A stretch of DNA of 64,000 nt from Prinia subflava (lineage: Eukaryota > Chordata > Aves > Passeriformes > Cisticolidae). The stretch is taken from NCBI RefSeq assembly GCF_021018805.1, contig NC_086253.1:12836735-12900734 (forward strand), given 5' to 3'. Under the pieces are notes generated by a model. That model worked only from the letters and a program-made list of their open reading frames with translations. It was not told where the DNA came from and made no database searches. Of this stretch, positions 1-11,575 are shown in pieces (positions within the stretch are counted from its first letter, which is position 1; each line of letters opens with the position of its first letter). The translations under genes were made by a program, and so were the position numbers.

Positions 1-305
1 AGCAAGTCTGTTTTATCAGTCACTATTAAATAGTCACCATTTAAGTATTAATTCTGGAATTAATTCATTGGGAATGGGATTGTGATGAGTTTACTACAGT
101 GCTGAACAACTTATAAACAGAAATGACCATTTAGTATAACTTTCTTGTGTAAAATTACATATTTTACCCATTTTATATGTGGGGAACAGAGACAAAAGCC
201 TCTGGCATCCAATGCAAGGTATCAAAAATATCCAGGAAAGAGTGATTTGGTGGTCTCTTCTTTTTCATGTTCTATAAGAAGCAGGAACACTTTTAAAGTT
301 TTAGT

Positions 306-532
306 TTGGCAAAATATAATCACACACACAGACAGAAAGAATTATATCTAGTCTAAATTTCAGATGCCCTGAAGCATCTTGCTTCAGCCTCCTGCTGCAG
401 CTACAGAAGGATGCAGGTCTCTGTGATATTCTGTGTCACATCTGCCAGTCCCCCAGGGACATCTAAAGTACCATAGGGCATCAAGATGATTCTCTGTGCT
501 TATATTCAAGCAATTGAATTTTGTCCTTTCTT
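306..532 (+). repeat. Left arm of a diverged ~230-bp inverted repeat pair
   Basis: This segment aligns, reverse-complemented, with 1783-2001. Shared stretches include TTGGCAAAATATAAT (306-320), GATGCAGGTCTCT, CATCTGCCAGTCCC, GGGACATCTAA and GGGCATCA. A looser match continues to about 532 (CTTATATTCAAG against CTTATGTTTGAA). I do not recognise the repeat family. Confidence 0.82.
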
Positions 533-1782
533 GTAAAGACTTGGCACAAAAAATGCATATTAGAAATACTCCATTTGCCCCACAAAAAAATTGTACCCCT
601 GCTCAGAATAGACTGGGTTAAGTTTATTAGGCATAGAAAGCCCAGAATACTGGCTGCAGAGGATGCTAATACTGCACAAGTTCAGCATTTCTCTATTTCT
701 TTATTAATCTGCTACCATACCAAATAAAACACTCCTAAAAGTAAAGGACAACCACTCTGGCCTGGGGCCAAGGACTGAAAAAGCACTGAGATGGAACTAA
801 TTTCTTGGCATTAGAACTGTCTTTTCTTCCTTTAGTCAAGGGTATGGCACACTGGTGATGACCATGAGGCAGCTGAGAAAAGAGAACTTCTACATCTCAG
901 GCTTCAGAGCAGCTACTCAGGTAAGCTGCAGAACAACTGCCTTCCTCTTACCTTCCTTGTACCACTCCAAGCACTGCTCTACAACCTCCCCTGGCTGCAG
1001 AGGATGCTAATCTCACAGTTAAATCCCTGCTGGACACAATTTTCTCCTTGCATGACCATTTCTGTAACACAATTTGTCAGAGTTACAAATTGCTTCCCTT
1101 CCTGTTTAAAACAGAGGCAGCTCAGATAATGTGTGTATTTCACCTCTGTTCTGCATCCAGATGTGTATTTTTACAGGCCACTACTACAGCTATAGCTCTG
1201 ACAAGAAGATTACTCAAGTATCAGTACCTTCCCAGGTAATAATCAGTACAGAAAGTCACCAGACTTAAGGCTGTACAAGTCTGATGTAAAATTCACAGAA
1301 ATCAGCAGGAGATTTTTGTTACTGAGTAAATGTCCCTTGGATGAGAATTTAAAACAGCTTTGAAAGTGTCTGGTGTCTGAGTCCCATGATTTTCTCTTCA
1401 CTAAATGGCATGTTAGATCATGTACATACTGAGAGGGAGAATTAAAGTATCTGCTACAAGTTCCCCAGATGGTTTTTTGCCCAACTTTTTATTGGAGTAA
1501 CAACTAACTTTTTGCTGCACACTTATATGGCATAATTTGTCTTCATTTCTTATTCATCTCCAAGAGAAGTAAAATTTCAGGGAAAAGCAATGGGAAATGG
1601 AAATCTTTTACATGGGATTATTATCAGCAGCCAGCATATACACTCGAGCTTATTTAGGAAGAAATATTAGAGGTATGCTGGAGATAGGCAAAACTTCTGA
1701 CAGAACTTCCTTGCTGTGATGGATTTAGACTGAGGTTAGCATGCATAAATAACAAAATATAAAAATAGTAAATTAAAATAAT

Positions 1783-2001
1783 TAAGGAGGATAAGACTCA
1801 ATTTTTCAAACATAAGAACATACTATCATTCTGATGCCCTTGGGTACCTTAGATGTCCCTGTGGGACTGGCAGATGCATCACATAGAACTCCAGAGACCT
1901 GCATCATTTTGAGACTGCAGTAGTAGATGAAGAAAAATGCTCCAGGGCATCTAGAAATTGCATTAGGTGCAAATATTTTTTATGTAATTATATTTTGCCA
2001 A
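1783..2001 (-). repeat. Right arm of the ~230-bp inverted repeat pair
   Basis: Reverse-complement partner of 306-532, with the same order of conserved blocks: TTAGATGTCCC, GGGACTGGCAGATG (1863-1876), AGAGACCTGCATC and ATTATATTTTGCCAA (1987-2001). The divergence suggests an old event. The 1.25-kb spacer shows no open frame of note. Confidence 0.82.
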
Positions 2002-2700
2002 GTTATGAAAGTTAGACTAAGGTATATCAAGGTTAAGATAAAAATAAACATAAAAATACCCAAACCACATTTGCTGTTTTAAAAACAACTGCAATGGTTG
2101 AATATTTAATCTTAACATTTTTTATGAAAACAAATATGGCTTGTATTTTAAAGAAACAAAAACCAATTCATTTTACTTTGACATTTACTTCAAGTTTAAA
2201 AAAAAATCCCTCAAAATACTAATCAAGACTATACCTCCCATTTTTTCCCTTTTGCCATCAGTTTCAAAAGCAGACACTCAAGAGTAGAAAACACACCCTC
2301 CTACTCAATATGATGACTGCATGCTATCTTACAGTGCTTAACCAACTTACCATGGAATTAATACCTAATTTGTAAAGGACAAATTTACATATTAGGACAT
2401 GAATTTGCAATAATGGGTAGTTTTACAATGTATAATAGAAAATAAAACTGAAATGTTAATCTTGAAAGATAAGAACCTTTAAAAATGTGTAAGTGGTGAT
2501 TATCTCCCCAGTGTGTGAAACACACTTGGAAAGAAGTCACAGGTCAAATTGTTTTAGAGTTATTGCTTCAAACAGATTTGTAAATACTATCAAATAGTCA
2601 AGCACTAAGGAAACAGGCACATCTGAAATGTTCACTTGTTCCTAAACATCTGAAGCAGAGTCCAACTCACACAGGGTAAGATGAGTTTTACAGACTAGTT

Positions 2701-2743
2701 GTTGACCTAATAACAACTAGATACTAGTTGTTATTAGGTCAGC
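2701..2743. repeat. Near-perfect snap-back palindrome
   Basis: TGACCTAATAACAACTAG (2703-2720) is followed by the three bases ATA and then its exact reverse complement (2724-2741). A T-G and a G-C pair extend it to 20 pairs. The three-base loop is too tight for a usual microRNA precursor. Confidence 0.95.
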
Positions 2744-4047
2744 TACAATAAGTGAAAAATTCATCTGTTTAAGTCTGATAAAGTAGCAGAAAGTCATATT
2801 TTAAATATGAGTAAAAAGAAATGCTCTAAGTTTAGTTACATATGTTAACTATGTTTCAGTGGATAAGGAGATAATTATAAGCAACTGCTATCAGCCTCCA
2901 CGGTGTTTTGATGTCTTTCTTTCCTTCACATATCCTTCCTGTTGAAGGATATCTTTCCAGGAAAGCTTGTCTACTGCTTTCCCAACTGACCTAATTAAGC
3001 AGAGAATGGCTACACAGAAATCTTCTCAAGAGTCAGATGAGCACTGTTTCACTGTCTATGGGTAGCAGTCCTCACTGAGGATAAACTTTCATCCCAACAT
3101 CAGATGCTCTGCCATTAAGTCCTTTGTTCATTCTTGAGTCTAAATTATATATCTATCTCCATAGTGCTCTTATTTCCACCACCACACTTCCACTTTCAGA
3201 CAACTCCTCTCCTGTTAAATGTTCTCCTTCCCAAACACAAAACTGCAACATTTCAGTATTGTATATGGCCCATCAGCCATGTGTTGTTAAAACTTTGGGA
3301 ATTGAAGCCTCACAGCACGACCTTAATGGACTGAAACTCATTTGCAAATATGAAAACACACAGCTGTTTTCCCATGCATTACTTAATGAGTTCTGTACAG
3401 AAAAGGGATGAATAAATACCGTTGTGTCTGTCTCGGGGAACCAATAATAAATTGATTTATAATCTCCAGTAAATACATAATCTCAGCTGAACCACAATAG
3501 ATATAAACAAAGTACCTCACTTAATATCTCCATTAGAAATGCATCAACACACACCACATTCCCCCAGCAGGGCAGGTATAACAGAGCAGACCTCTTCCCA
3601 TGGGTCCTATTGAACAATGAATATGCAACAACCCAGAGGGTCCTGGCAGCATTTCTGTACTTTTATCAACACCACCAAGGCTGTGCCTGGTGCCTGCACA
3701 GCATCTTCCCTTGACTGGATCAACCAGCTCTTGGGGAGTTGACCTTCATGTCCCTGATCAGCAACTCACAGCTTGTATTGAAGTGCTTGTGTCTTGATAA
3801 AAGACCTGGAATTTGTTTCAGCAGTGATAAACTTTGTGCCTTATGTGCTACTGTGAAAAGAGGATGGAAACGTGCCATTCCTAGAGAAGAAAAGAACTGA
3901 GAACATTTGAAAAAGGATTGCCATCTTCAAAACCACTGCCTCGAGCAATTCTTAATTGGTGTCTGGCAGTGGTTTGCAGGAAGTGCAGACAGATATCAAA
4001 CACCTGCTGAAATAAGACTATCTGAATGAGCACTGAGACATTTTTGG

Positions 4048-4150
4048 CCTTCCTTCCTTCCTTCCTTCCTGAAATTCCTTTCTTTCTTTTCCTTCCTGAA
4101 ATTTCTCCCTTCCTTCCAGAACTTCCTTCCTTCCAGAACTTCCTTTCTTT
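4048..4150. repeat. CCTT microsatellite with degenerate TTCCTTCC-GAA units
   Basis: A (CCTT)n run at 4048-4070 continues as imperfect pyrimidine-rich units separated by GAAATT or AGAACT up to about 4150. One strand is almost pure pyrimidine. Confidence 0.9.
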
Positions 4151-7100
4151 GTAAAGGTGTTTCTCTGAGTTGTTCTTAGCAATATCATCCCCTTAAGGAT
4201 TTGAGCAGCCACTTATAAACACCAGCGTGTCTTCTGTCTCCTTAGAAGAAGTCTTAAAACACTCTTCAGGGAAGGCTTTAACTTTTCATGTAGAGTTTTG
4301 CATTCTACTAGATGACTATAAAGTAGTTTTGATCCTGTGTTTTTAAGAAATACTGCACACAGTCAGCAGTCCAGTGAATTGGTAGGGACCAGGGTAACTT
4401 GGAGTCACCTTTGGCAAGCCTGGTTCAATAGCAGAATGGTTTCCAGGAATACTGTGAGACCACCTCCTCAAAGTCTTGCTCTAAACTTAGACAAATCCTG
4501 ACCAAAATCCCCACAACTGGGAACCAGAGCTGATGAGAAAAATTCCTATGCTATTTTTCCCAAGTCCCGCACTAACCTTTGTGCTTAAGAACTCATTTAG
4601 AACTAGCAATGTGTATACTGAAATAGACTCCACAGAGCAGCATGCTTCTACAGATACAAACAGCTCCACCATCATTCAGGTCATGAATGAAGATACTGAA
4701 CAGCACTGGAACTCTGAACTACACCACCAATTACTGGCTTCCAAACCAAACTCTGCTTCAGTTCACTGTATTTTTAGAATATAACTAGGCAGAGTGAAGA
4801 TATTATGGGATTTTTTATTCTATGCAGCCAGATGTTTGGAATTATTACAAATGGGACACTTAAGGTTTCAAGTGATCCTGGAAAATGCAAAACTGGTGGA
4901 GGCATTTGTTCTACTCTAATGGAAAGTAAAAACACCTTCTTATATGCTGTAGACAGCATAGAGCATAAGCTGGTTTAATTTCCAACACTCTGCCTGAAGC
5001 TACAAGAGTTCACCTGTCTCTTATTACCATGAGAGCTCTCTGTTCTATACTCTGAAATTCTCATTTGTATTTTAAAGAATAATATCTTTAACTATAGTCA
5101 CTATCATGGCTCAAGGAGAAGATAAACATACAGAACAAAAGAGCTCACAGAAAAATATTAAGAAACTGGTCAATTTATACTTTGTGTTAACATGCTGATG
5201 TGTCAGATTCATTTCAAGAGCATCTCCAACAGACTATTTTGCTGTTGGTGGTGTCCACCTGCACACTTCAGGTCCCTAGAGTGATTTGGAATTGCTTTCT
5301 CTACTCATCTATAATTTACCAACAGTTTTTAAGGAATCCTTGAATCTGAGTCAAGAGACTTAGGAAGAAGGATCAGTTAAAAAAAAGAAAAACAAAGGAA
5401 AAATCAAGATGAAAATGAAGCTTTGACAAGTAAAATCAAAGCTTATTTTCAGAACAGCCTTCAACTGCACAGGCTGTACAACCTATTCCATCACTGTCTA
5501 TTTTTGTGCAAGTGAAGGAGTACTTTTAAAAGACCTTGGTAGAGCAAAATGAAAAAATCCCATATAAACTTTCCTAAATACACAGTTATCTATCACATCA
5601 AATACATCATTTTTAGATGACCTGGTAAAGAAAATTAGAGTTTAACACAGCATCTATGGAAGTTTTATCACAATTATTCCTCAGGTTCACTTGTGTAAAA
5701 AACTAGCTTGAAAGGGACTCACCACAGTGATTTTCCTTACTAGACATGTAGTACAGTGTCTGTGGAGTTCATTGGTCCTTTTCCAGATTTAGCTCAATTT
5801 GCTGCAGAAATTGATATTGATATTTATATCAGTAGCATAATTTCTTTGCTAAAATAATGAGTTGTGGGGAGGACAGTTTGGCTTGTGTCATCATGTGTCA
5901 CAAACCTATTTCCAGCTAAATACCTTTTTAAAATAGGTATTCTCTAGCCAAGCATGCATTAAAGCTGCTAAAAATCCTCAAAAAAGTGTAGTTGGACTAA
6001 TTCATGTGTCTTCGATGACAAAGACAACATCCAATTAATAAAGTTTGTAACTCTAACCATGTACACGAGAGTTTTGCAATAAGTTCCAAATGCTTTTAAA
6101 AAAAAGATTGAGAAGAGTCTAGAAAAAACAGCAGGTCACTTCAAGATAAATTCTAAACCTTCTCTGGTGCACTCATACTTTGAGTGTTTCCCCATCATGG
6201 GGGAACCTATAGGAGCTCTTTACCCTGATTTTCTCTTCAAGAAGCCACTTCCCAAATCTACTTCCATTCCCAAATCTTCCCATTGCTGCTCACTCCTGTA
6301 CCTTGTACTCCTTGAATTATATTATTTTTAAACCAGAATGACCAAACCTACTCTACGTGCAACATGCAAGCAATGGACACATCAGGAATTTTACATTTTT
6401 TCTGTTTAGTCTAATTTTTTCCCTTGAAACACTAACACAGTAAAAGGATTCATTTGGAAACTGTGCCCCTGGTGAGACTTAGGATGCAAGCAAAGCAAAG
6501 TTTTTAGGGTAACATACTATCCACCAGGAAAAAATGTAACCATGCAGTTAGACAAACTCCTGGGTGCATGACCTAGAAACACTTGGAGTTTATAAAATAG
6601 GGTTGCCAAAGTAAAACAAATGTACACCCTGTGAAACACTTTTTTCACTCTCCTATTGATACACAGATGAACACAGATACTGAAGCTCAATGTATATCGA
6701 ATGTAAGAACTTTATGACCACTGCAAATTTTGTTCATTTTGTTCATCAAACAAAATGAAGCTGTAGAATAGACAGTCTGATGGTTTACGATGTTTAGAAG
6801 ATGTTAGCATGCTAAGGAAAACCTGTGGAGCAGGAAATTCCATGCAGGAGGAACTAGATGAGTTAGCTAGAGAGGTGCCTAAAGTTACACGGAATATGCC
6901 AGAATCAGGCCAGACAATATTCCCCCAAGACAGTAAGTGTAAATTTGAACTTTCAAAACTAAAGTTGACAGTCACTGGCCTTTGCTTTGCAGGAGCAATC
7001 TGTCAGGAAAAATAGGCTGGGTGATTCAGTTGCAGAATCACAGAAACAGAGAGAACGGAAATACCTGAAGGGCAGTGTTGGAAGGAGTGACAGGTCTAAG

Positions 7101-7559
7101 ATAAGTTTGTCCTTATCTTATTATCTGTTTTTTTCCTTTCAGTCAGATATATGGAAAGCTGCACATGCTGTACAACCAAAACTGGCCTGAATTAAATAAT
7201 CATGTAGCCAGCAGCAATAATTCAGCACCCACATTACAGCAGATAACATCATTACACCTCTGTGGGCCTGCACCAAGTTGTCATCTACAGATGCCATGGC
7301 TTCCTGAGGAATTAAGGGCTCTGGCTTACAGAACACAAGATACCAGCATGTGAAAATAAGCACACAGCCCTCAGCAGTTGGGGTGGTGGGGAGAAGCAGG
7401 TCACCAGCACATGAAGTCATCGTGCTTGGTACTCTGATCACTAGTCCACTTCACCATGGTGGAGTTTTCTGAACCTCGGTGGAAACGTTGCAGATAGGTT
7501 TTCTCATAGGTTGTGAGCTCTAAGAATCAGAATATTGAATAAAAAGCATTGCTGAAATT

Positions 7560-7860
7560 TGTTGGATTGTTAGCGTAGGAAAACATATAACCACACGAAG
7601 GTGATCATATGCGGTTCTTTATTTGAGCGCGCGAGACACAGGGGCATACAGTGCCCAAATCTTGTGCCCAAGAACACAGAGTCGATTTGTGATTTTTATA
7701 GTTTGAAATTATACATATGTTAACTAACCTCCACCCCTAGATACTGGTTATCCTATTTCTTAGTTACTATCTTAAATCATACCTACGCTTTACCCTGGGT
7801 TCTACTTGATTTGGTTAAAACAATGCTTCTCAGTTATCTCCTGGACTGAAGTCACACTTG
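7560..7860 (-). mobile_element. Probable solo LTR of an endogenous retrovirus, minus orientation
   Basis: Read on the minus strand this segment has LTR order: a TATA-like CTATAAAAA (about 7696-7704), then CpG-containing sequence with GCGCGCTC, an AATAAA polyadenylation signal directly after it (about 7619-7625), then about 60 bases ending ...CCAACA at 7560. This is more CpG-rich than the surrounding intron. The distal edge is uncertain. A partly repeated TTGATT-TTAAAACAAT motif (near 7806-7824 and 7858-7876) suggests the element may reach about 7880. No exact target-site duplication or internal viral gene was found, which fits a solo LTR. I do not name the family. Confidence 0.6.
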
Positions 7861-8615
7861 ATTCAATTAAAACAATAGTATGAAGCTAGTTGCAGAAGCT
7901 GAAGTTTGTTCCAAAGTCAAGTTCAGATTGTGGATCTTCTACCTTCCCCCAACTACCTGCAGTTAGCTGAAACAGAAATTATTATTTCAACTCTCCACTA
8001 TCAGGATGGGAGACAATTAGGACTGTGGAAAGCAAGAACGATTATCAAGTCACCACAGCAGAGGACTGCTGTCACAGCTGCAGCTTTTCTACTTCCAATA
8101 ATCACACTTGGTAAGCACTGCATACTGAAGAAACATTCTAAAAATAGTACCTTTGGAGAGAAATATGATAAAATTCTCTGTATCCAGAATCAAAAATTTG
8201 CTTGTATTTAGGTGTTACAGTCTTTATTAGAGTGTAAATTTTTAGTTGCATTTGAGCTTTTATACTGTAGTCTAAAAATTGGATGTAGTCATATTTGTCT
8301 AGTTCATGTCAATATGGCAGGACACAGAAAAGAATTAAATGTGTTTCTGCAATACTTCAGACAAAACATTTACAGGAAAAAGAGGAAATATTTAATATAA
8401 TTCTATTTTTTAAAGTATAATTTCCTCTGAGTTAGCTGTATAATCTTGTTCTCCTAGGTTCAAATTTAAACCAAGTATTATTCGAGAGAATGGCTTACAG
8501 GGTGAGAAAGAGATTGAAGAGCTTGTGTTACTACAGGAGGTGAAGTTTAACCTGAAACACAAAGATCCCAAGTGATGGGGAGAGGAGAAAGGAAGCACAC
8601 TGCAGTAAGTGGTGC

Positions 8616-8645
8616 AAAAAACAAACAAACAAACAAAAAAACAAC
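8616..8645. repeat. AAAC microsatellite
   Basis: A short run of about four CAAA units flanked by A-runs. Confidence 0.9.
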
Positions 8646-10732
8646 AGAAAGAGATTGAGGAATAAATCCTAGTTGATCAAAAGAGTAATGAGAATAAGTT
8701 GACAGAACTGGCATGAAAAGGTATTAGAAGGAAATGAGAGGACTGCCTGTCAATCCTCAGCACTTTCAGTAGAAAGCTTGGGAAAACTGAAGAAATAGAA
8801 AACAGCCAAGCAGCCTTAAGCCAGTAATAACCCTGCCAGGCCTGAGCACTGCCCCTCAGCACTGCACCTGGGGCTGCCCACACACCTCCTGCTGCACCTC
8901 AACCAATCTTGACAAATGAAAGATTGCTAAAAAATCAGCTTAGGGCTCCTTAACCTACTTGATACAAAAAGCAGTAAGGACTTCTGGATTACCTCAAGTA
9001 ATACTCATTGCTTTAGAGCTATTTTTATCACAATTTCATATTTAAAGAGACACTTTTGCATTTCATAACAGAGGAAATCATCACTTAGGTTGTTAATAAA
9101 TGCTTGTTAACACTATGCCCCACAGCCAACATAAACACTTTGATTTTTGAGGAGAAACTTCTACAGAACTGCTGAAGGCAACAACCTCATATAATCCACA
9201 TAAATGCATCAAATTCCAATTTAAAATTTAAATTTTCTGTTCAAACTACTTCAGCCAGGAGTCTGTTCCAAACATCACTCTGATGAATTTCAGCATGCAA
9301 TTAATTATTCATGCAATATTTATAAAAAATCATTCTTGTAGCCATATTGTCTTTGAGATTAAGTCACTCTATTCCTTCTTCCTCATGTTAACAAGGTGCA
9401 TTCAGCTCCTCTCCCTTCCCTCTGTTTACTTGACCACACAAGCAATGTTGCTGTTGCCTCCTCTTATAAGAAGGACCTCAGCCACGCTGGCAGCCTCCTC
9501 ATGTCCATCCCCTTTCCAAAGAGTCTCTTCCAGCAAGACACTCATCTGTTTTTGTCCCTCCTTTCCTCAAAACCATCAATGCTTAGTATGGTTAGATACT
9601 ATGGTTAATAACCTCTTAGATATTTGCTCAATTTACAAGTAATAGACACACAACAGATCTCAGCAGAAAACTTACGAAAGTATGACGGAAGTATTTGTAA
9701 CTAGTATTATTTACAATAAATTCTGATAAGAAACAAACAACTACAGAGCAACAGAATACAAACTACCTCCCACTGAAGGAGTTTCAATGGGAACCTCACA
9801 AATCTAGGGAAAAAAATCCTGACTTGACTGAAACCAAGAGCAATTAAAAGGAAAAAAATCCACCCACATATCCAGCAAGAATATTCAAGCTGCCTCCAAT
9901 AAATTGGCTGGAAATATTGTAATTCACATCAGCCAAAACTTTGCTTCTTTTACATGCTGATGTTACCCATTTTGAAAAAACTAAGTCTACAGATAAAGCC
10001 TATTTCTTCTTACATAAATCAATGTCTGTCTTTCATGGTGTGATATTAATTAACTTCACACTAAAGCAGGTTGTAGAAGCAGAAACACTACCTCCATAAT
10101 TTGGTAGAAGCAACAGTGGTGATAGAAGGAAAATAAGAAAAGAAATAAAACCAGCAAAAATGAGCTGAAACCAAAGGATAAAAATTTGCATGACACTTCA
10201 GTTTTAAAAGTGTATGTATGTTTCAAAAACCCAAATTCAAAAAAATTCCTGCTACATAAGGGCTGCTACATTCTAAGCAATGGAATTAGCCTCTTGAAAT
10301 TTCATACACTCATTTGTAATAGACTTGCTTCCAGGGCAAGAGAAGGGACATCTGTAGAAGCCATACAATAAAAGCCATTTTAAGTTTTTTTCCTTAAATC
10401 TGTTGCTTTGCACAGGCAGGAGAGAAATCTATCCTTCAATAAAGGGTAAATTTAATCAAATAATTTGCCTTCAGGAGAGCTGAACAGAATAAAGGGACAG
10501 AATAAGAAAGCTGGTCAGGCACAAATAAAAGTGTCAGGGAGGATGGTATCATGTATTTGCAAGGGAGTTGCCTTTGGATGGACAGAGAAGGACAAGCTCC
10601 TCTCACTTTCCAACTCCTTACTACTTTTTCTGGCTGTCAGAGAGGATTCTGTGCTCAAGTTTCACTGTGAGAGAATTGCTGCAGACCTTTCCTCCACACT
10701 GCCTTGAGGATTCATCTCTGAATGGAAAGCTC

Positions 10733-10790
10733 CTGGCTGGATCAGATGATCACTTTGGCCCTTCCAACCTTACCCATTGTGTGATTCTGT
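10733..10790 (+). mobile_element. CR1 LINE 3' tail fragment
   Basis: GGATCAGATGATCACTTTGG, CCCTTCCAACCTTACCCATT and GTGTGATTCTGT match, in order, the last ~60 bases of avian CR1 elements on the plus strand. The upstream part is too diverged to follow. Confidence 0.75.
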
Positions 10791-11429
10791 ATTTCCAATT
10801 GCCAGCCTGAACAAAACTTGAGTTCATCTATTCAGAGTAATGATGACATCCAGTGGCCACCAAGTTAATCTCAGCCTATGACAGCAAGACAACATCTTAT
10901 CTGAATAGGTAATCTTTCCATAAAGGTGTGTGTTAACTCTGCTCTTCTATCACTTAGTCTAAAAGTAGGACAAGTAAGGATTCCACTAAAAGGGACAGTA
11001 TAATTACCAAGCAAGAGTCTTCCTATTCAGGTTCTCATAATAACTCTAACCAAGCCTTTTTCACCTCTATCTCACATTGAAAAATTAGAGATCAAAAATA
11101 TAAAAACTCTTAAGCATTTCCATGGTGTCCAAAGAAACTGAAAACCAGCAAAAATAGATGTACATCAAAAAAGAGGAGAGGGAGATCTGCATATGGACAC
11201 ACACAAACCACTCAAGCTGTTGAAACTGCTGGCCACATCTACCAAACCTGGTCATGCTTCTAGCAGGAGCTTTTAGAAGACATGAAGGAAATTGCTTTTC
11301 AAAGTGCTTCAAAACAAAAAAGAAATATTTCTGTTTTCTGCTTTTGTGAAGAATCCAGTCAAAATATGAAAATATGACACTTAGAGCATGCTTTTGTTAA
11401 TTGATAGAAAAGGTCTGTTAAATACTTAC

Positions 11430-11575
11430 TTGCCCAAATATTTCTGGCAGCCCCAAAACTTGACCAGTGAAAACACCAATACAAATGAAAATCGCTGTGA
11501 CCTGACCCAATGAACCACGGATTTCCTTAGGAGCTATTTCACTCAAATACATGGGGAGGGCACTTAAGGAAATGC
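11430..11575 (-). CDS. SLC2A9: SLC2A9 core exon: signature 2 and transmembrane helix 5
   Basis: A 146-nt exon with acceptor CCTTTTTAG|GCATTT and donor GGGCAA|GTAAGT. It completes G150 and encodes residues 151-198. [20 protein letters not shown] includes P157, E162 and R169, the core of sugar-transporter signature 2. [20 protein letters not shown] forms transmembrane helix 5, and the exon ends GLPEIFGQ in the following loop. The match to human GLUT9 ([20 protein letters not shown]) is near identical. The exon ends in phase 0. The next exon, which should encode the WPYLFG-type helix 6 and the PDSPRYLL loop, is not found between here and base 1. Confidence 0.96.

Larger units (their letters stand above)
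1..11429 (-). other. SLC2A9: SLC2A9 intron 5, running off the left edge
   Basis: The stretch between the donor at 11429 and base 1 contains no exon I can recognise, so this intron is longer than 11.4 kb in the window. I looked on the minus strand for the expected helix-6 and PDSPRYLL-type coding sequence and did not see it. Contents are an inverted repeat pair (306-532 and 1783-2001), a hairpin (2701-2743), a CCTT tract (4048-4150), a probable LTR (7560-7860), an AAAC tract and a CR1 tail. The rest is featureless AT-rich sequence. Small exons could be missed by eye. Confidence 0.75.

Noticed and set aside
2701..2743. MicroRNA precursor
   Set aside because: The loop is only three bases and the stem is perfectly paired and short, unlike a normal precursor hairpin.
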